Shown here in pieces: positions 10,522 to 23,400 of a stretch of DNA of 64,000 bases. How positions within the stretch are numbered: position 1 is the first letter of the stretch; the number at the start of each line of letters is the position of its first letter. The translations under genes and the position numbers were made by a program. Location: positions 186,001-250,000 of the forward strand of contig JAMPIV010018772.1 in assembly GCA_024509875.1 (NCBI GenBank), in the 5' to 3' direction. Under the pieces are notes generated by a model. The model was not told the origin of the DNA, did not search any database, and worked only from the letters and a program-made list of their open reading frames with translations. The DNA is from Oreohelix idahoensis. Taxonomy: Eukaryota; Mollusca; Gastropoda; Stylommatophora; Oreohelicidae.

Positions 10522-10629
10522 TCAAAATTCATTAAACTCAAGCGGCAGACCATAAAAAGATTTACCTCTTTTGTACCCATTACAGCACTTCTGCCTCTTC
10601 AAACAATGTCTGCACTTAGAACAACTCAT
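10522..10629 (-). CDS. Small cysteine-rich open frame, not recognised
   Basis: A 35-residue frame starting at an ATG: five cysteines within residues 3-16 (CSKCRHCLKRQKCC), followed by NGYKRG. A GT donor-like site (GTAAAT) follows codon 21, so it could instead be an exon. It does not match the CXXC1 C-terminal cysteine pattern I know. It lies inside what would be the distal CXXC1 gene body. It may be chance. Confidence 0.2.
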   Translation of the reverse strand: MSCSKCRHCLKRQKCCNGYKRGKSFYGLPLEFNEF

Positions 10630-10639
10630 ATTTTGCAAT

Positions 10640-11388
10640 AACATTTAATTGTGGGTTTTTATTTTTGTTTCAAACTGTTAAGACATTAACAAAAAATAAA
10701 TTTATAAACAAATGTAATTAAAAGGCAGAAAATCAAACTAATTAAAAGGCAGAAAATCAAACAACGCAGCAATATTCTAAAAAGAGGGTTAAAGAAGAAA
10801 TGAAGCATATCAAATCCAAGACAGCAAGGCTGTGATAAGAAATGGTTTCATTTACTAAATTACAGAACTGTCATGAACAACTGCACTATCCTTATGTTGA
10901 CAGGTTTAGCCCTCACGTGTTTCTAGAATAGAGGTGAACTCTGTTAACACAGTTTTAAGTTTTATTTTACTTTCATTAGGAGGTTAGTAACATTCAGTAC
11001 AATGAGTAGTGATCAAGCGACTTTACAGTGTTTATACCAGTTAAACCAGCTTTACTTAATAAAAGAAAAGGAATTTTTTTAACCCAACCAAAGACTACGT
11101 TTTGTCTGCTCAGAACATGTTTATTAAATATAAACTGTCTCTAAAACTTTGGTGTGTAGATGTACACTTTAAAGGGGATAAAAACCCAAAATAACTTCAA
11201 GTTATATGTGGCTAAAAACTAAATTTAAATACAGTTCAAATAAAGTAAATTCTTATAAATAACAATAACTGTATGCTACAGCTCTGTAATGTTTTGTAAC
11301 ATTAAATCAGAACACTTTAACCTTCAAAGTGCGTTCTTTTTTTTCCTCTACATACACTATAAACAGATGAAAGCTACATTATAAAATA
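10640..11388. other. No gene recognised
   Basis: AT-rich. A 23-bp unit (AATTAAAAGGCAGAAAATCAAAC) is repeated twice in tandem near 10720-10765. Nothing else supported. Confidence 0.5.
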
Positions 11389-13734
11389 CAGTAGAACTCC
11401 ATTTATCCGAACCCTAATTATCCGAACATCCAATTATCCGAACACTTTTTCCAGAAAAAAAAATCAGGCGCCACCAGTCACGTTAGACTACATTTCTGAA
11501 TCTTTTGATGCGGCAAGCTTCAAATGTGTGCGAACAATTTGTAGAGGATGGGATGGGCTAATGGTCGGTCGCTTACGTACAGGAAGTCAGTTAGATCATA
11601 AAATCAGTTAATATCTGGTTTACCAATCCAGTGTACGTGTGCGTTCTAGGCAGAACACTGGCTAAACAGACAGTTCAACTTAAAATAATTGTGTCTGCTA
11701 CTACAGCAGAATAATTTTGGTGTACAAGTATTTCTCTGTGCGATAAGGCATCTTCCAGTAAGCCTAAAGCATATAAAAGGAACCGCAATGTTGTGTCAAT
11801 TGAAACGAAAACAGAAATTATCAAGAGACTAGGAAAAGGTGAAACTGTGTCTTCACTTGCGAGGATTTTCAATGTTGGGAAAGCTACCGTCTCTGACATC
11901 AAAAGTAACGAGGATAAAATTATGAGTTTTGCATCGAAACTGGATAGTGAAAATGGGTCGAAGAAACGTAAAACCATGAGAAATGCGAAAGATTTGAAAT
12001 TGGAAGAGGCTTTGTATATATGGTTTGTGCAAAGAAGAAGCAAAGGGGAACCTATCTCTGGCTCTCTATTGTGCGAAAAGGCACTTCAGTTCAACAATCA
12101 ACTTGACGGTCATTCCTGACTTTAAGGCTAGCCAGGGATGGTTAACAAACTTTAAATCTCGTCATGGCATACGAGAATTGGAGATTCAAGGGGAATCTTT
12201 ATCTAGCGATGTAACTGCCGCTGAAAATTTTAAAGAAACATTCTTGGCTTTTTTGGAAGAAGAAGGTTATTCACTCGATGATGTGTATAATGCCGATGAG
12301 ACTGGCTTATACTGGAAATCATTGCCTCAAAAATCACTTGCATCTCAGCACGAAGCATCTGCCCCTGGGTTTAAAAAGTGCAATTTTGGTAGCCGCGAAT
12401 GCCAGTGGAAGTCATCGTTCACCGGTGCGGTGCTAATGATCGGCGAAGCCAAAAAACCACGTTGTTTAAAGAATGTGACATGTCTCCCATTGTGCTACAA
12501 AGCACAGAAGAGTGCTTGGATGAATAGTGAAATATTTCTTGATTGGTATACAAATCAGTTCATCCCAAATGTGAAGAGGTTGAGAGAACAAGAAAAGAAA
12601 ACTGGAAAAGTATTTCTTCTACTGGACAATACACCATCTCATCCAGTGACGGATACATTGAATGCAGTTGATGCAAATTTTAAAGTAATTTTTCTGCCTC
12701 CCAATGTAACAGCACTGATTCAACCAATGGATCAGAGTGTTATAGCAAAGCTTAAAAAGATGTACAAGAAGGAAGTCCTGCGTCGTTTATTGTTGGCTGA
12801 AGATGAAGAAAGTGTGGTGGCGTTTTCCAAAAAGCATAATCTCAAAGCCTGCTGCTATATGTTAGCTGATGCGTGGACCACCCTGTCACAAGATAATCTC
12901 AACAAGCCGGGTAATAGTTTGCTTGGGAAAAAAGGAGTAAAGTAAACTACTGCAGTGGACACAAAATGATGATTGTAAAATGAAGTTGTGGAACTGTTTC
13001 AAGCAATGCCCGGATTTTCGGACTGTGACAAAGATGATGCACACATGTGGCTAGAAGATGATAATGATTCTGGTTTTCAGTTTTTGAATGACGAAGAAAT
13101 GTTGTTTTTGTGCAAGAAGAAAACGAAAATGCATTTTGTGACCGATGATAAAGACTCCTCAGAAGTACATGATGTACTTCTAGATTATGAAGAAAACCCA
13201 AAACGTCGACCAAGTCCTGAAGAGGTCTTTATAGCACTAGAAACAGCGATGGCTTGGTACGAGCAAGAAGATGACAGCTGTCCTACACAGCTTCTGCTGT
13301 TGAAGGGAATGCGGGACTTAGCAGCCAAAAGGAGACTATCCAGTTTGGTGCAGAAGAGGATTCCTCATTATTTTAAATAGTGGGCTACATCTGTGCAAGT
13401 ACATGTATACGTAAGTTGCGCCTGGTTTTGAATCGTTTGTAATGTTATTTTGAAAACATTTCTCTTTCTTAAAAAAAATAATTTATGCTGTACAAGTAGA
13501 ACATGCACTGCAGTGTAATGAAAGATTTTGGTGATACAGTGATCTAATACAGTGTGGGTATTATTAATACAGCACAATTAAATATGTTTTATAGTGTATT
13601 TTCCTTGTGATGGTTAATTATTGTTAGAAATATGTGTACATGTACTCGATACATTATGTAATCCAATTATCCGAACATTTGATTATCCGAACGATGCTCG
13701 GTCCCATGGGGTTCGGATAAATGGAGTTCTACTG
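11389..13734 (+). mobile_element. Tigger/pogo-type DNA transposon, nearly complete
   Basis: A 2346-bp element flanked by the TA target duplication typical of Tc1/mariner relatives (11387-11388 and 13735-13736). The terminal inverted repeats are CAGTAGAACTCCATTTATCC on the left and its reverse complement on the right, extending to about 26 bp. ATTATCCGAAC is repeated inside both ends and is a likely transposase binding site. It encodes one pogo-like transposase, now broken. It sits where the distal introns of CXXC1 would be, in the opposite orientation. Confidence 0.93.
11742..13380 (+). pseudogene. Tigger-type transposase, broken by frameshifts and a stop
   Basis: The first piece (about 11742-12119) is an N-terminal helix-turn-helix of the pogo type (IETKTEIIKRLGKGETVSSL, then VGKATVSDIK). 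The second (read from about 12120 to 12945) has the CENP-B-like second DNA-binding part (GWLTNFKSRHGIREL) and the DDE catalytic core: VYNADETGL, LLLDNTPSH and LPPNVTALIQPMDQSVI. The third (12988-13380) is the acidic and basic C-terminal tail found in jerky/Tigger proteins. A frameshift lies near 12100-12120 and a stop at 12943. The likely initiator codon reads AAG (in GATAAGGCATCTTCC), so it too may be lost. All three acidic catalytic positions are still present. Confidence 0.88.
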
Positions 13735-13736
13735 TA

Positions 13737-14272
13737 GTGCTACCTTTAAATGGTTTAATATAATATGTCATTTAAGACTTAAATTCAGTAATATAAGACG
13801 TATAGCACCTGTCATAGACACAACTGTACATCTTTTTTAAAACAAATGTAACTTGGCTGTGTTCAACATACACCTCTCAAAAGCTCTTATGAGCTGCAAT
13901 TATTTGTCATAATTTAAGCATATGTAGGTTAAGCCTTGTGATACTCCAATTTTGTAATAGGATAAATCTTGTTCCTTTGGTATGTGCTTTCTTTCATAAA
14001 CCAAAATATAATTTACTTATCGTAGCTTATTAAAAAAATTAACCCTCAAATTTTTTTTAAATCAGATATGAACTTATCTTCATAAATGAACCAACTCTAA
14101 CACATTTCTTCTATTAGCAGTCTGTACTTATTTAGATTATATTCAGTATCCTCATTAAAGCATTTCTTGTCTAAATAATTCACCAACTGTGAAATTTTTT
14201 TTCATGAAAGTCCTTATCTAAATTTAACTTGTTTATCAAAGACCATGGAAACCCCAAAGAGAATTTACTTAC
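13737..14272. other. Intronic sequence, no feature recognised
   Basis: AT-rich sequence between the Tigger element and a CXXC1 exon. In the minus-strand sense it begins the intron after the 14273-14429 exon (donor GTAAGT). Confidence 0.5.
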
Positions 14273-14429
14273 TGGAGCCTTCACTGGCGATTTCTTGCTC
14301 TCTTTATGCTTCAGTTTCTTCTTAATTTTCTTCTTCTTGGGAGAAGTATCAGAAGAGCTAGCTCTTCTCTCTCTCTTCTTGGAAGCTACCTTCACATTTT
14401 CGTAAGCTTCTTCTTCATCAAAATCATCT
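14273..14429 (-). CDS. CXXC1: CXXC1 exon 8: lysine-rich segment
   Basis: The acceptor TTACAG and donor GTAAGT bound 157 nt. It completes the split codon of the preceding exon and encodes DDFDEEEAYENV followed by SKKRERRASSSDTSPKKKK and more lysines. A basic, serine-rich linker is expected between the CXXC finger and the C-terminal domain of CFP1, and the phase fits, but the sequence is low complexity, so the assignment rests on phase and position. Confidence 0.65.
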
Positions 14430-17400
14430 CTGTAATTATGAAATTAAGAACACAACTACTATGGAAAAAACAGATGATATGAGTAACATGTTTTCCACTT
14501 AATTCTCACTTTCTTTCCCTTCTGTTTTTTTTGTTTGTCTGTCCCTGACGAAGGCCTTGTGGCCGCAACGTAGATATTTTCTTGTCCTTTCTCCTAGTAA
14601 GATGTATTACAATTTGTTTTTGTTTTTTCATTCTACTGAAAAATAACAGAAAGTATTGTATCAGTTGCATTGTTTAAGATTTTTTAATTCTGTGTACTGC
14701 AATTTCTTGATGTCTAGATCTGTCATTACGTACCTTTGTTAATGTAAGTGCTAAGCTACCTTGTGCACATTTTTTTTTTCAGTTGTATGTATTAAGTTTA
14801 CTTATGTATGACAGCCGGATGGAAATTTATGAATGTGTGCACATACTTGTACATGCGCTTACTTAGTCGTTCCCCTTCTACCGTGAGGTGTAGAGGTTTG
14901 GAAAAGAGAGCGCCAGACTATCCTATCAGCTGTCTTCCTCCTGGCCTGGTTCCATTCTAGTCCTTGGTCCTTCAAAGATTGTCTAATGTTGTCCTCCCAG
15001 CGGACTCTGGATCGTCCTGGGGGTCTGGATCCCTGGCTCTTTGTTTCCCATGCTTGTCGTAGTAGCTGATCTTCTCCCATTCTGCAGACATGGCCAAACC
15101 AACATACATGCACACATATGCAAATGTGCATGCCCACACAGAGCCAGGTTGCATGCTTGGCAGGATTGTGAAATATGTACGGGAAAGAACCTTGCAAAGT
15201 GTAAGACCATTGCTATTCTGACTTCTTCTTCTTCTTCTTCTTCTTGCGATCCCATCTTTGATGATTACACCGTCAGACGAGTTCTCATGATAAATTTGAC
15301 TGTTGTTTGAAGTTCCTCTTTAGCTCCATATAGCTTTGAGTTTAGTGTTGAGTCATTGGGCCAGTATATCTTTCTTAACTGGTCATACAGAGGACAATCC
15401 TGTAGAACATGCTCAGCAGTTTGTTCGTTTATTCCACATGTGCACAGTGGTGAAGCAGACAATCGTAGCCTGTGCATGTGTCTATTGAGTTTGTTATGCC
15501 CTGTCCTGAGGCGAAAAATAGTTATCTGTCCCTGCCGGTCGAGAGTGTGATAGTCGTCTTTGGGTTGGTTCTGTTCTCTTCTGATAGTATGGATAGCTCT
15601 CTTTTTCTCAAAGTATGTGACTTCATTATCTTCTTGTTCACATTCTCCTCCCTTTTTTGCAAGTTTATCTGCCTTTTCATTTCCGGGTACACCACAATGA
15701 GATGGTACCCACTGAAGTATGGGTCTCTTTTTGGCAGCTACCTTGTTTAGTTCATTTCTCAGATGCGGGAGTTTACCACCCTTGAGAGCTTGCAGGACAG
15801 ACAGTGCATCTGTGAGGATGACTACCTGGTGGCAGTCAGAGTTGGTGTTATAAATCATATTTGCAGCTTGCTCTAGAGCTTGAACCTCAGCTGTATAGTT
15901 GGAACAGAATTTACCAGTGGGAATGTGCCTAGTCTCATAATGGTTGTCAGGATATGAGATAAAGATACCTGCACCTCCATTCCTAACAGCATTAGTTGCT
16001 GATCCATCTGTATAGGCATGTATCCATGATTGATCGGGATAGCTTTCTTGGATCATACTCAATGTAGCAGTTCGTTTTTGCAGATCATTATACTCACATC
16101 CACTTGTGAGACCACTGACTGATGTATTAATTTGGAGGGCATTGCTGGCCTGCTCCCATGGTACAGGGTATAGGGTGGGCTTCAGTGATGTTGTCTTCAT
16201 GGATAGGTCTTCTTGATGCTGTCTTTTAAGTCTTTTTCCCCGATGCACAAAGCTGCTACGCTTTAGACGTCCCAATGCCAGATCATCTAGTCTTGCCTTC
16301 ATTGGGTGCGTTGGCATACTGTTGTACTTTTCCATCTGGATCATGGTTTTTGTGTCTCTTCTATGGGACAATGTCTGTAATCCAGCAACCTTCTGCATCT
16401 CTGATATTGGTGTAGTTTTCATGGCTCCTGTAATGAGCCTGAGAGCTTGATTTTGCACCTTGTCCAAAGACTGCAAATGTGAGTTAGCAGCTGATGACCA
16501 TGCTGCTGAGCTAAACTCTAAGTGTGGTCTTATTACTCCATTATAAATCTTCTTTAGATTTCGTTCATTTGCTCCCCAGTTGGTACCTGCTAATTTTCTG
16601 AGTATGCCTAGTCGTCTTCGGGCCTTTCCTTCTGCATTTTCAATATGCTTATTCCATGTAAGCCTTTGGTCAAATGTCACCCCAAGATAGGTGGGGTAGC
16701 TTTCTTCCTTGATCACGGTTGTCCCTAGGTGTATGTTAGCTGCTTTGTCCTTGGGGGCGAGGGAGAACAGTGTTGTGGAGGTTTTGTCTGTGTTTATTGT
16801 GATAAGCCATTTCTCTGCCCATGACACTAGCATGTCTGCTGCCCGCTGCATTCTATAATTTGCTGTGGTGACGTTTTCATCAGCGCACCAGAGTACTAGG
16901 TCATCTGCATATAAGGCAGCTTTCACTCCTGCGGGGAGATCTTTCACCAGGTCATTGATGTAAACAAGGAAGAGTGTTGGGGAAATTACTCCTCCTTGAG
17001 GTACCCCCTGATGGAGCAACACTTTTCTGCTCTGCAGACCGTCAAGAGTGACTCTAGTTCTCCTGTTATGCAAGTATGACTGGATCCATTTCATCATGCT
17101 GCCTTGGATTCCACTTCTCCTAAGTTTTGCAATAAGGCCATCTTTCCACACCTTGTCAAAGGCCTGCTTGAAGTCGACCCAGATCGTTAGGACCTTTTTC
17201 TTCTCCTGGAAGGCATCTTCTATTGCTTGAGACAAGTAAGTAACTTGGTCTTCTATACTGTAGCATTCTCTAAATCCAGCTTGTTCCGGCACCAGGATCT
17301 GCTCAGACTCTAAATACCATTTCAATCTGTGGTTGACTATTCGCTCCATAGTCTTCCCAACACAGCTTGTGAGACTGATTGGCCGGTAACTTGCAGCCTC

Positions 17401-20400
17401 GGTCTTACATTTCCCTTTCTTTAGTATGGGTATTGTGATGGCTTCTCTCCATACTTGGGGTACCGTTCCTTTCAACCAGCTGTGGTTGAATATCTCAAGC
17501 AGTTTTGTCTTTGCTGCTGAGCTCAGATTTACTAGCATTTCGTTGCTGATTTTGTCTGGGCCGGGTGACTTTTGAAACTTAAGCTTGGAAATAGCCTTCT
17601 GTAGTTCTCCTAGTGTGATGGGTTCCCTCATTGGGGCAGGAGTATCTGTCTGTCCCATGGTTGCCAGTATTTCTTTTCTTATCTCTCTCTGATGGTCTAT
17701 GTTAATGGGTAAGTTGCTTTCTGAACTGTATCTTCTAGCAAACAGGTCTGCAGCTTGTTTTCCTCTGAAAAGTTTGCCACCTTCATCCAATGTGATAGTC
17801 TGCCTAGGTGAGGAACGCTCTTCATTTGGAAACTTGACTAATCTCCAAAGTTTCCTGCCGTCTTTCTCAAGGTTCAGCGATGCCGTTTTAGTTCTCCAGC
17901 TTTTCCGTTTTTCTTCTAGCTTTGTTCTCTGAAACTCTGCTACAGCCTTTTTCCATTTGTTGTGAGTTTCAAGTGAAGGCTGAGACTCTGCATCCTTTCT
18001 AGCCCTGTCCATAGCTTCCTGACGTTCTTGGAGTGTGCTGGACCAGTATGGTATGTAGTTACGCCGGCATCCTTTGGGAATGGTTTCTTTTGCAGCTTGT
18101 AGTATGCATCTGTTGAAGTCTTTTACCTCTTCATTAATGTCTCTGTTCTGTACCTTGAGGGTAGACAGCAGCGTGTTTACCTGATGCCTGAATAAACCCC
18201 AGTTGGCTTTTTTGTAGTTCCATCTTGTAATGGCTGGGCCTGTACTGAGAGTTGCACTCTGGACAGTAAGAAAGATTGGGCGATGGTCGCTTCCCCCTAG
18301 TTGGTCTCCTACTTCTCTACTAATAGATCCAGCTATATCTGGGGTGGCGAAGGCAAGATCTGGTGTTGAAGTTGTGTGCCTTCCTCTGGAGTAGAAGGTA
18401 GGAGTATCTGTGGCATTATTGACTAGGATTAGGGAGTGATCATCTTGCCATGTTTCAACCTCTTCACCTCTGTGATCTAGATGGTTATAGCCCCAGCTCT
18501 GGGAGTGGCTATTAAAGTCTCCAACTGCTATAAAGTTGGTGGCTGGTACCTGTAGAAAGCTGAGACTCAGGGGTTTGTTGTTTGGACAGTAATAGTTCAG
18601 GAGTTCTATTTCCATCTTGTCTACCTTTATCTGCAACAGCTGATATTCTGCTCCATCCATGTAGGTTTTCCTTTCGTGTGCATGAATGTTATTCCTTACA
18701 AGAGTAAGTACTCCTCCTTTTCGTCTATCTTGTCTGTCGGATCTGAAGCATTGATATCCCCTTATTTTAAAGGTTTGATCTGCTTTCAAGTGAGTCTCTT
18801 GGATACAGCAAACACTGACTTGCTTCTCATACAAGATGTTTTCCAGCTCTGTCTTTTTGCTGTATCCAGCCTGCTTGCTGTTCACTCCCTCTGCATTCCA
18901 GTGCATCATGACAAGTGGCACTCTGGGTTTCTCTTTTTCTGTTTTGTTTCGGTCAGTAGTTCTCTTCCGCCGTCTGCTGACTCCACAAGACGGTCTAAAG
19001 GGTCCTCCAGTAGCTGAGGGTGGGCTCTGTCGAGGCTCAGAGCCCGGCACTGCACCTGCCTGGTGGAGCTCCACAGGGCGAGCACCAGTACGAGATTTAT
19101 CTGACGGTGTACTCATCCATTAAAAAAAAGCGAGTTGCGTGATACTGTGGTTTCCGGTGCGCCTTCTGGCCCAGTATCTACGACTTTAGCACCTCTTCAA
19201 CGGGAGAGTGGGCTCATCCCTAATCTGTTTATGTTCCCAGTAGTAGACTATTCGCAAGCAGCCTGGGGGTGTCACTGCTCTGCGTGGACCTTGTTTACCG
19301 AGGCGGCGTCCGAGCTCGTATGGTGAAAATATGGTTGCGTTATCTTCAAAATAGACCTGTCTTTCCCGTGGCTTTTCTGCCATCCTGCAACTTTGAGTTA
19401 GGGAGTTCTGAGCTCCAGTCTCTTTCCCAGGCATTTTATCATGGCCTGGCAAGCATACAGAGGACCCCACTTTTGGTTCTAAGTTAGTAGTTGGGGATAG
19501 GTGGGGTGGCACACTGTGCATTCCCCGTCATCCAGGGGGGGGCTCTCCAACTATGCAGAGCTTGCACAATGCTGTGCTCTGGTTCTGGGCTCTCCCAAGG
19601 AATCCTCACGTCCTGCACAGAGCCACTTCCAGATACCCACCACCTGCCATCTCTCCATTGTAGAAATCTCCTGCATGCAGCCATCCAGTCAAGAGCCAGT
19701 ATTAAGTCTGGTGCCCAAGTGATCCCCCCAAGCTCAGTGTGCAATGCTGGGTTCTCATCATGCTGCAACACAGGGGGGATTGTGATGCTCAGCCATCTCT
19801 CTCAACTCTGCACCGATAAGTGACATCGGGGACTTAACTGTGCCTCAGTACTGGGAGGCCCCGTTTCCGGGTACACCACACACAGCCAATTGAGGCAACG
19901 GTCGTCGTGGGCGTGTCTTCAGTGGGGAAGTTGTAGAGTCTTCCTGTCCATGTTCTTGCACATCCTAACACTGCCCGCAAGACATCGGAGGTTTGGAGAG
20001 TGGCCTTCTCTGCTTTTTTGAGCCGGGGTAGGCTCCCCGGGCAAGTCTCGATGGGGATCGGGACGTGTCCACGCGCCAGTGGGCCCAGCATCGGCCGCAT
20101 CTGATGGAGGACTTGCTCTGCCAGGTTTGAGTTAGTAAATTCCAACTTTGTCATTTTCATGGCATTGTGATGCTGGGGTGCCTGTGGATTTCCTACCGCC
20201 CTGGGTAGGAGCCAGAAGTGTACTGTGCCAGCTCTGGGGGAGATAAAGGGGGTGTTTCTGCATCTCCTTGTGATACGTAGCCAAGGTAGGGCTCACAGTG
20301 CTCTTTCCCCGCCACCAAATTGCCTGCTGGTTACGCCGAGTTCTCCGAGGCTCTAGGCATGTGACCAAGAGTTGAAGACAATAGGATCGTCACGTCCTGA

Positions 20401-23400
20401 GTCTCTGTGCCTGTACGATGGGTTCCGATCTTCAGGGAGCAGTCCACACTCATTCCCACTCCCAAGACTTGTTCAGTATCCATCGGGCTCCTTCCCACCC
20501 ACAGAGGGCGTGTACGGTGTAGTGCACCGGTTTTATTATCGAGGTTTGCTCCTCTAGATCCGTTGTGTTTAGCCTGAGGATTCGCACCCTCAGTTACCAG
20601 GACTACCTCGAGGAGGGTGTGGCTCTTCACCACGCACAACGATCTTGGGGTATGAGAGGTTTTGCTAGGCCAAGAGACTAACACCGCAATGGTCGCTCCT
20701 TTCATGAACAAGAATTCACTAGGTCTAGGGTGAAGCAAGGGGGGAAACCTACTACCCACAACACCAACACATCATACCCCCTGTCTGTAAAAGACTTTGC
20801 CCCACTGTTCTGACTAAACCCTCCGTTTTACTTTTTGATTTACAAAATTCTCCAGCAGAAATGATCATTAAGCAAAAGAGAATATCTTTAAGTACAGGTA
20901 CATATACGAGGCATGTTCAAATGAAACCCGCCCGTGCTTCGCCAAGTGGACATTTGTAGGAGGAGCATGATGACGTCACATCTGATGTAATAAGCACATA
21001 CGCATGTACAAGTGTGTAAGTGTTCATTCTCCTAGTATTCATTGTTTGTGCTGCAGACCGTTAAAATAATGGCCGGTGTGATATGGAATCCGTCCAAGGT
21101 CAATCAGCGAGCGGTGATTCAGTTCCTAACAGCCGAAGGATGTCGACTAGTCGACATTCATCGCCGAATGAAAGCAGTGTATGGTGACAAAAGTGTGTCT
21201 AAGACCAGTGAAAGACTGGGCACGAATGTTTCGAGAAGGACATCAGTTAACGAAAGATCTTCCGCAGCCAGGTCAGCTGCATATTGTTGTGACAGAAGAA
21301 GCCATAGCCGAGATTGATGCAGCAATACGGGTGGACCGTCGTCGGAGCTTATGTTTGCTAGCAGAGGAATTCGCTGTGTCTCTTGGGACAGTTCAAATGG
21401 TGGTTAGGAAGAAACTGAAGTATCGAAAGGTGTGTTCACAATGGATCCCACGGATGCTGACCGATCACCATAAGGAACAACGCATGGGGTGGAGTTTGAA
21501 CCACCTGCTGCGTTACGAAGAGGAGGGTGATGCATTTCTGTTGCGCATAGTGGCAGGCGATGAATCGTGGTGCCACCACTTTGAGCCATGCAGCAAAACA
21601 GCGAGCATGCAATGGAAACATCCCGGATCACCAAAACCCAAAAAATTCAAGTCACAGATTTCCGCTGGTAAGGTTATGCTGACCGCATTTTTTGACCATG
21701 AAGGGCTTCTATTGGTAGACTTTAAAGAGCCTGGCGTGAACATCAATGCCATCCGCTACAATGACACACTAGACAACCTGCATACAGCCATCAAGAATAA
21801 ACGACCTGGCATGCTTTTGCGTGGTGTGATTCTGTTGCACGACAATGCTCGTCCACATGTTGCGAACACTGTGCAGGAAGCGTTAGCAAGGAAAAGATGG
21901 GAAGTTCTGCCACACCCAGCCTACAGCCCCAATCTGTCACCATGTGACTTTCCTTTGTTTGGACCCTTAAAAAAATCTCTAAAGGGACAACGATTCGACT
22001 CCGATGCAGACGTCAGGGCCTCGGTGACCAAATGGTTCAATAAGCAACCAAAGTCATTTTTCTCGGACGGCATCCGCTGTCTACCCAAGCAGTGGAATGC
22101 ATGTCTGAATGCCTATGGTGACTATTTCTAAAGAACCCCAGTGTGTACTTGCTTCATAACAATTGCTGTATTTAATTCTACAAGTCCTGCTGATGTACCT
22201 TACATATATTTGTTATAAAGCCACTGGGACAGGTTTCATTTGAACATGCCTCGTATATTACATTTTTTTCAGTTTATTATAAAATTAACTTATTAGTATG
22301 GTTTTATCTTCTTAGGAAATGTAGATCAAAGTTATTCTTGACAATAGCAAGAGGACACATTTTAAACAAGATAGAAGAAACATTACCTATCGATAAAGAT
22401 CATAGTTCAAGCTCAAAGTAAGTAGTTAAAAAAATTAATTAATTAATGTTGGACAATTATTCTAAGAACACTAAACAAAGTCTGGAGACAGAATAGTCAT
22501 CATCAATATAATACCATGACTAACAGGGTTAAGAAAAGCTGAAATCTGTTTCTATACTCACTCAAAATCTGAAAAATCTGTCACTCCTCTTTCAGAACCT
22601 GTGTCTGCTGTGACCGAACCTTTCTCAGAGATGCCCTGAATATACAGTTAAAAAAAAAAATTACTATACAGCAAACAGAACCAAAAAAAAAAAAAAATTT
22701 TTACACATAGTACAGGTATTATTTTATAATGTTACAGTAAAAAAAATTACTATACAGCAAACAGCAAAAAAAAAATAAATAAATAAATAAATTAGTACAG
22801 ATAGGACAGGTATTATTTTATAAAATATACATTTCCTTGTCTGGACATTTAGAAACTGAAAAATCTAGTCTTTTTTACAATTTCGGCACAACTAATAAAC
22901 ATGATCAGAGTTTATGGTTCACATTCTGCAGCCCATCCAAATATGAACATTTCATGGTAAACAATTCTATTAAAACTAAATATAAAACAACATGGAAAAG
23001 GAAAAAAAAACATAAAGAAGTAAGTGGCACACTAAATGTTAATTATTGTTAAAATATTAAAATGTAGACAAAAGATATACAGGAACAAATATTAAGAAAA
23101 TCAAAACTGTGATTAATGAATTTTTTTGTTTTTTAATCACTAAAAAACCTAGATGAGAAAGTCTGGGAAAGGTGGTAGCTAATGTCATGAGAATGACCTC
23201 AGCCAATAAGGAACTATTGTTGGGGTGCAAAATTAGCTCAGCGTTGTTTCACGATGTACCGTCACAGCAAGGCGATGGTGCCATTTGGTTGGTCCTAGGT
23301 TCGATTCCCGGTAAGCCTATCGTTTATATTTTCTTTTCTGTTGTCTAGTGTCATCCTTTATGTCCAACGAGTACCTGTTAATTACCTTTATTTATTTATT

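Larger units (their letters stand above)
15222..20807 (-). mobile_element. I-group LINE (family N), copy 1, about 5.6 kb
   Basis: Full-length-looking non-LTR retrotransposon. The 3-prime end is a short UTR and a (GAA)n tail (TTC run, 15222-15245); the 5-prime end is near 20807, where similarity to copy 2 (37595-43148) stops. TTCTGAC flanks both sides (left ~15215-15221, right 20808-20814) and is the probable target duplication. ORF2 is intact (15265-19116). The 1.7 kb upstream of ORF2 holds only short overlapping frames. The element sits in CXXC1 intron 7, in the same orientation as the gene. Confidence 0.93.

Noticed and set aside
20780..20807. HDV-like ribozyme at the 5-prime end of LINE family N
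   Set aside because: The G-rich start suggested it, but I could not pair the expected P1 helix by eye. A descriptor search on the consensus would decide.
23225..23330. Functional tRNA gene
   Set aside because: The boxes are too far apart and no cloverleaf closes; kept only as a tRNA-like repeat.
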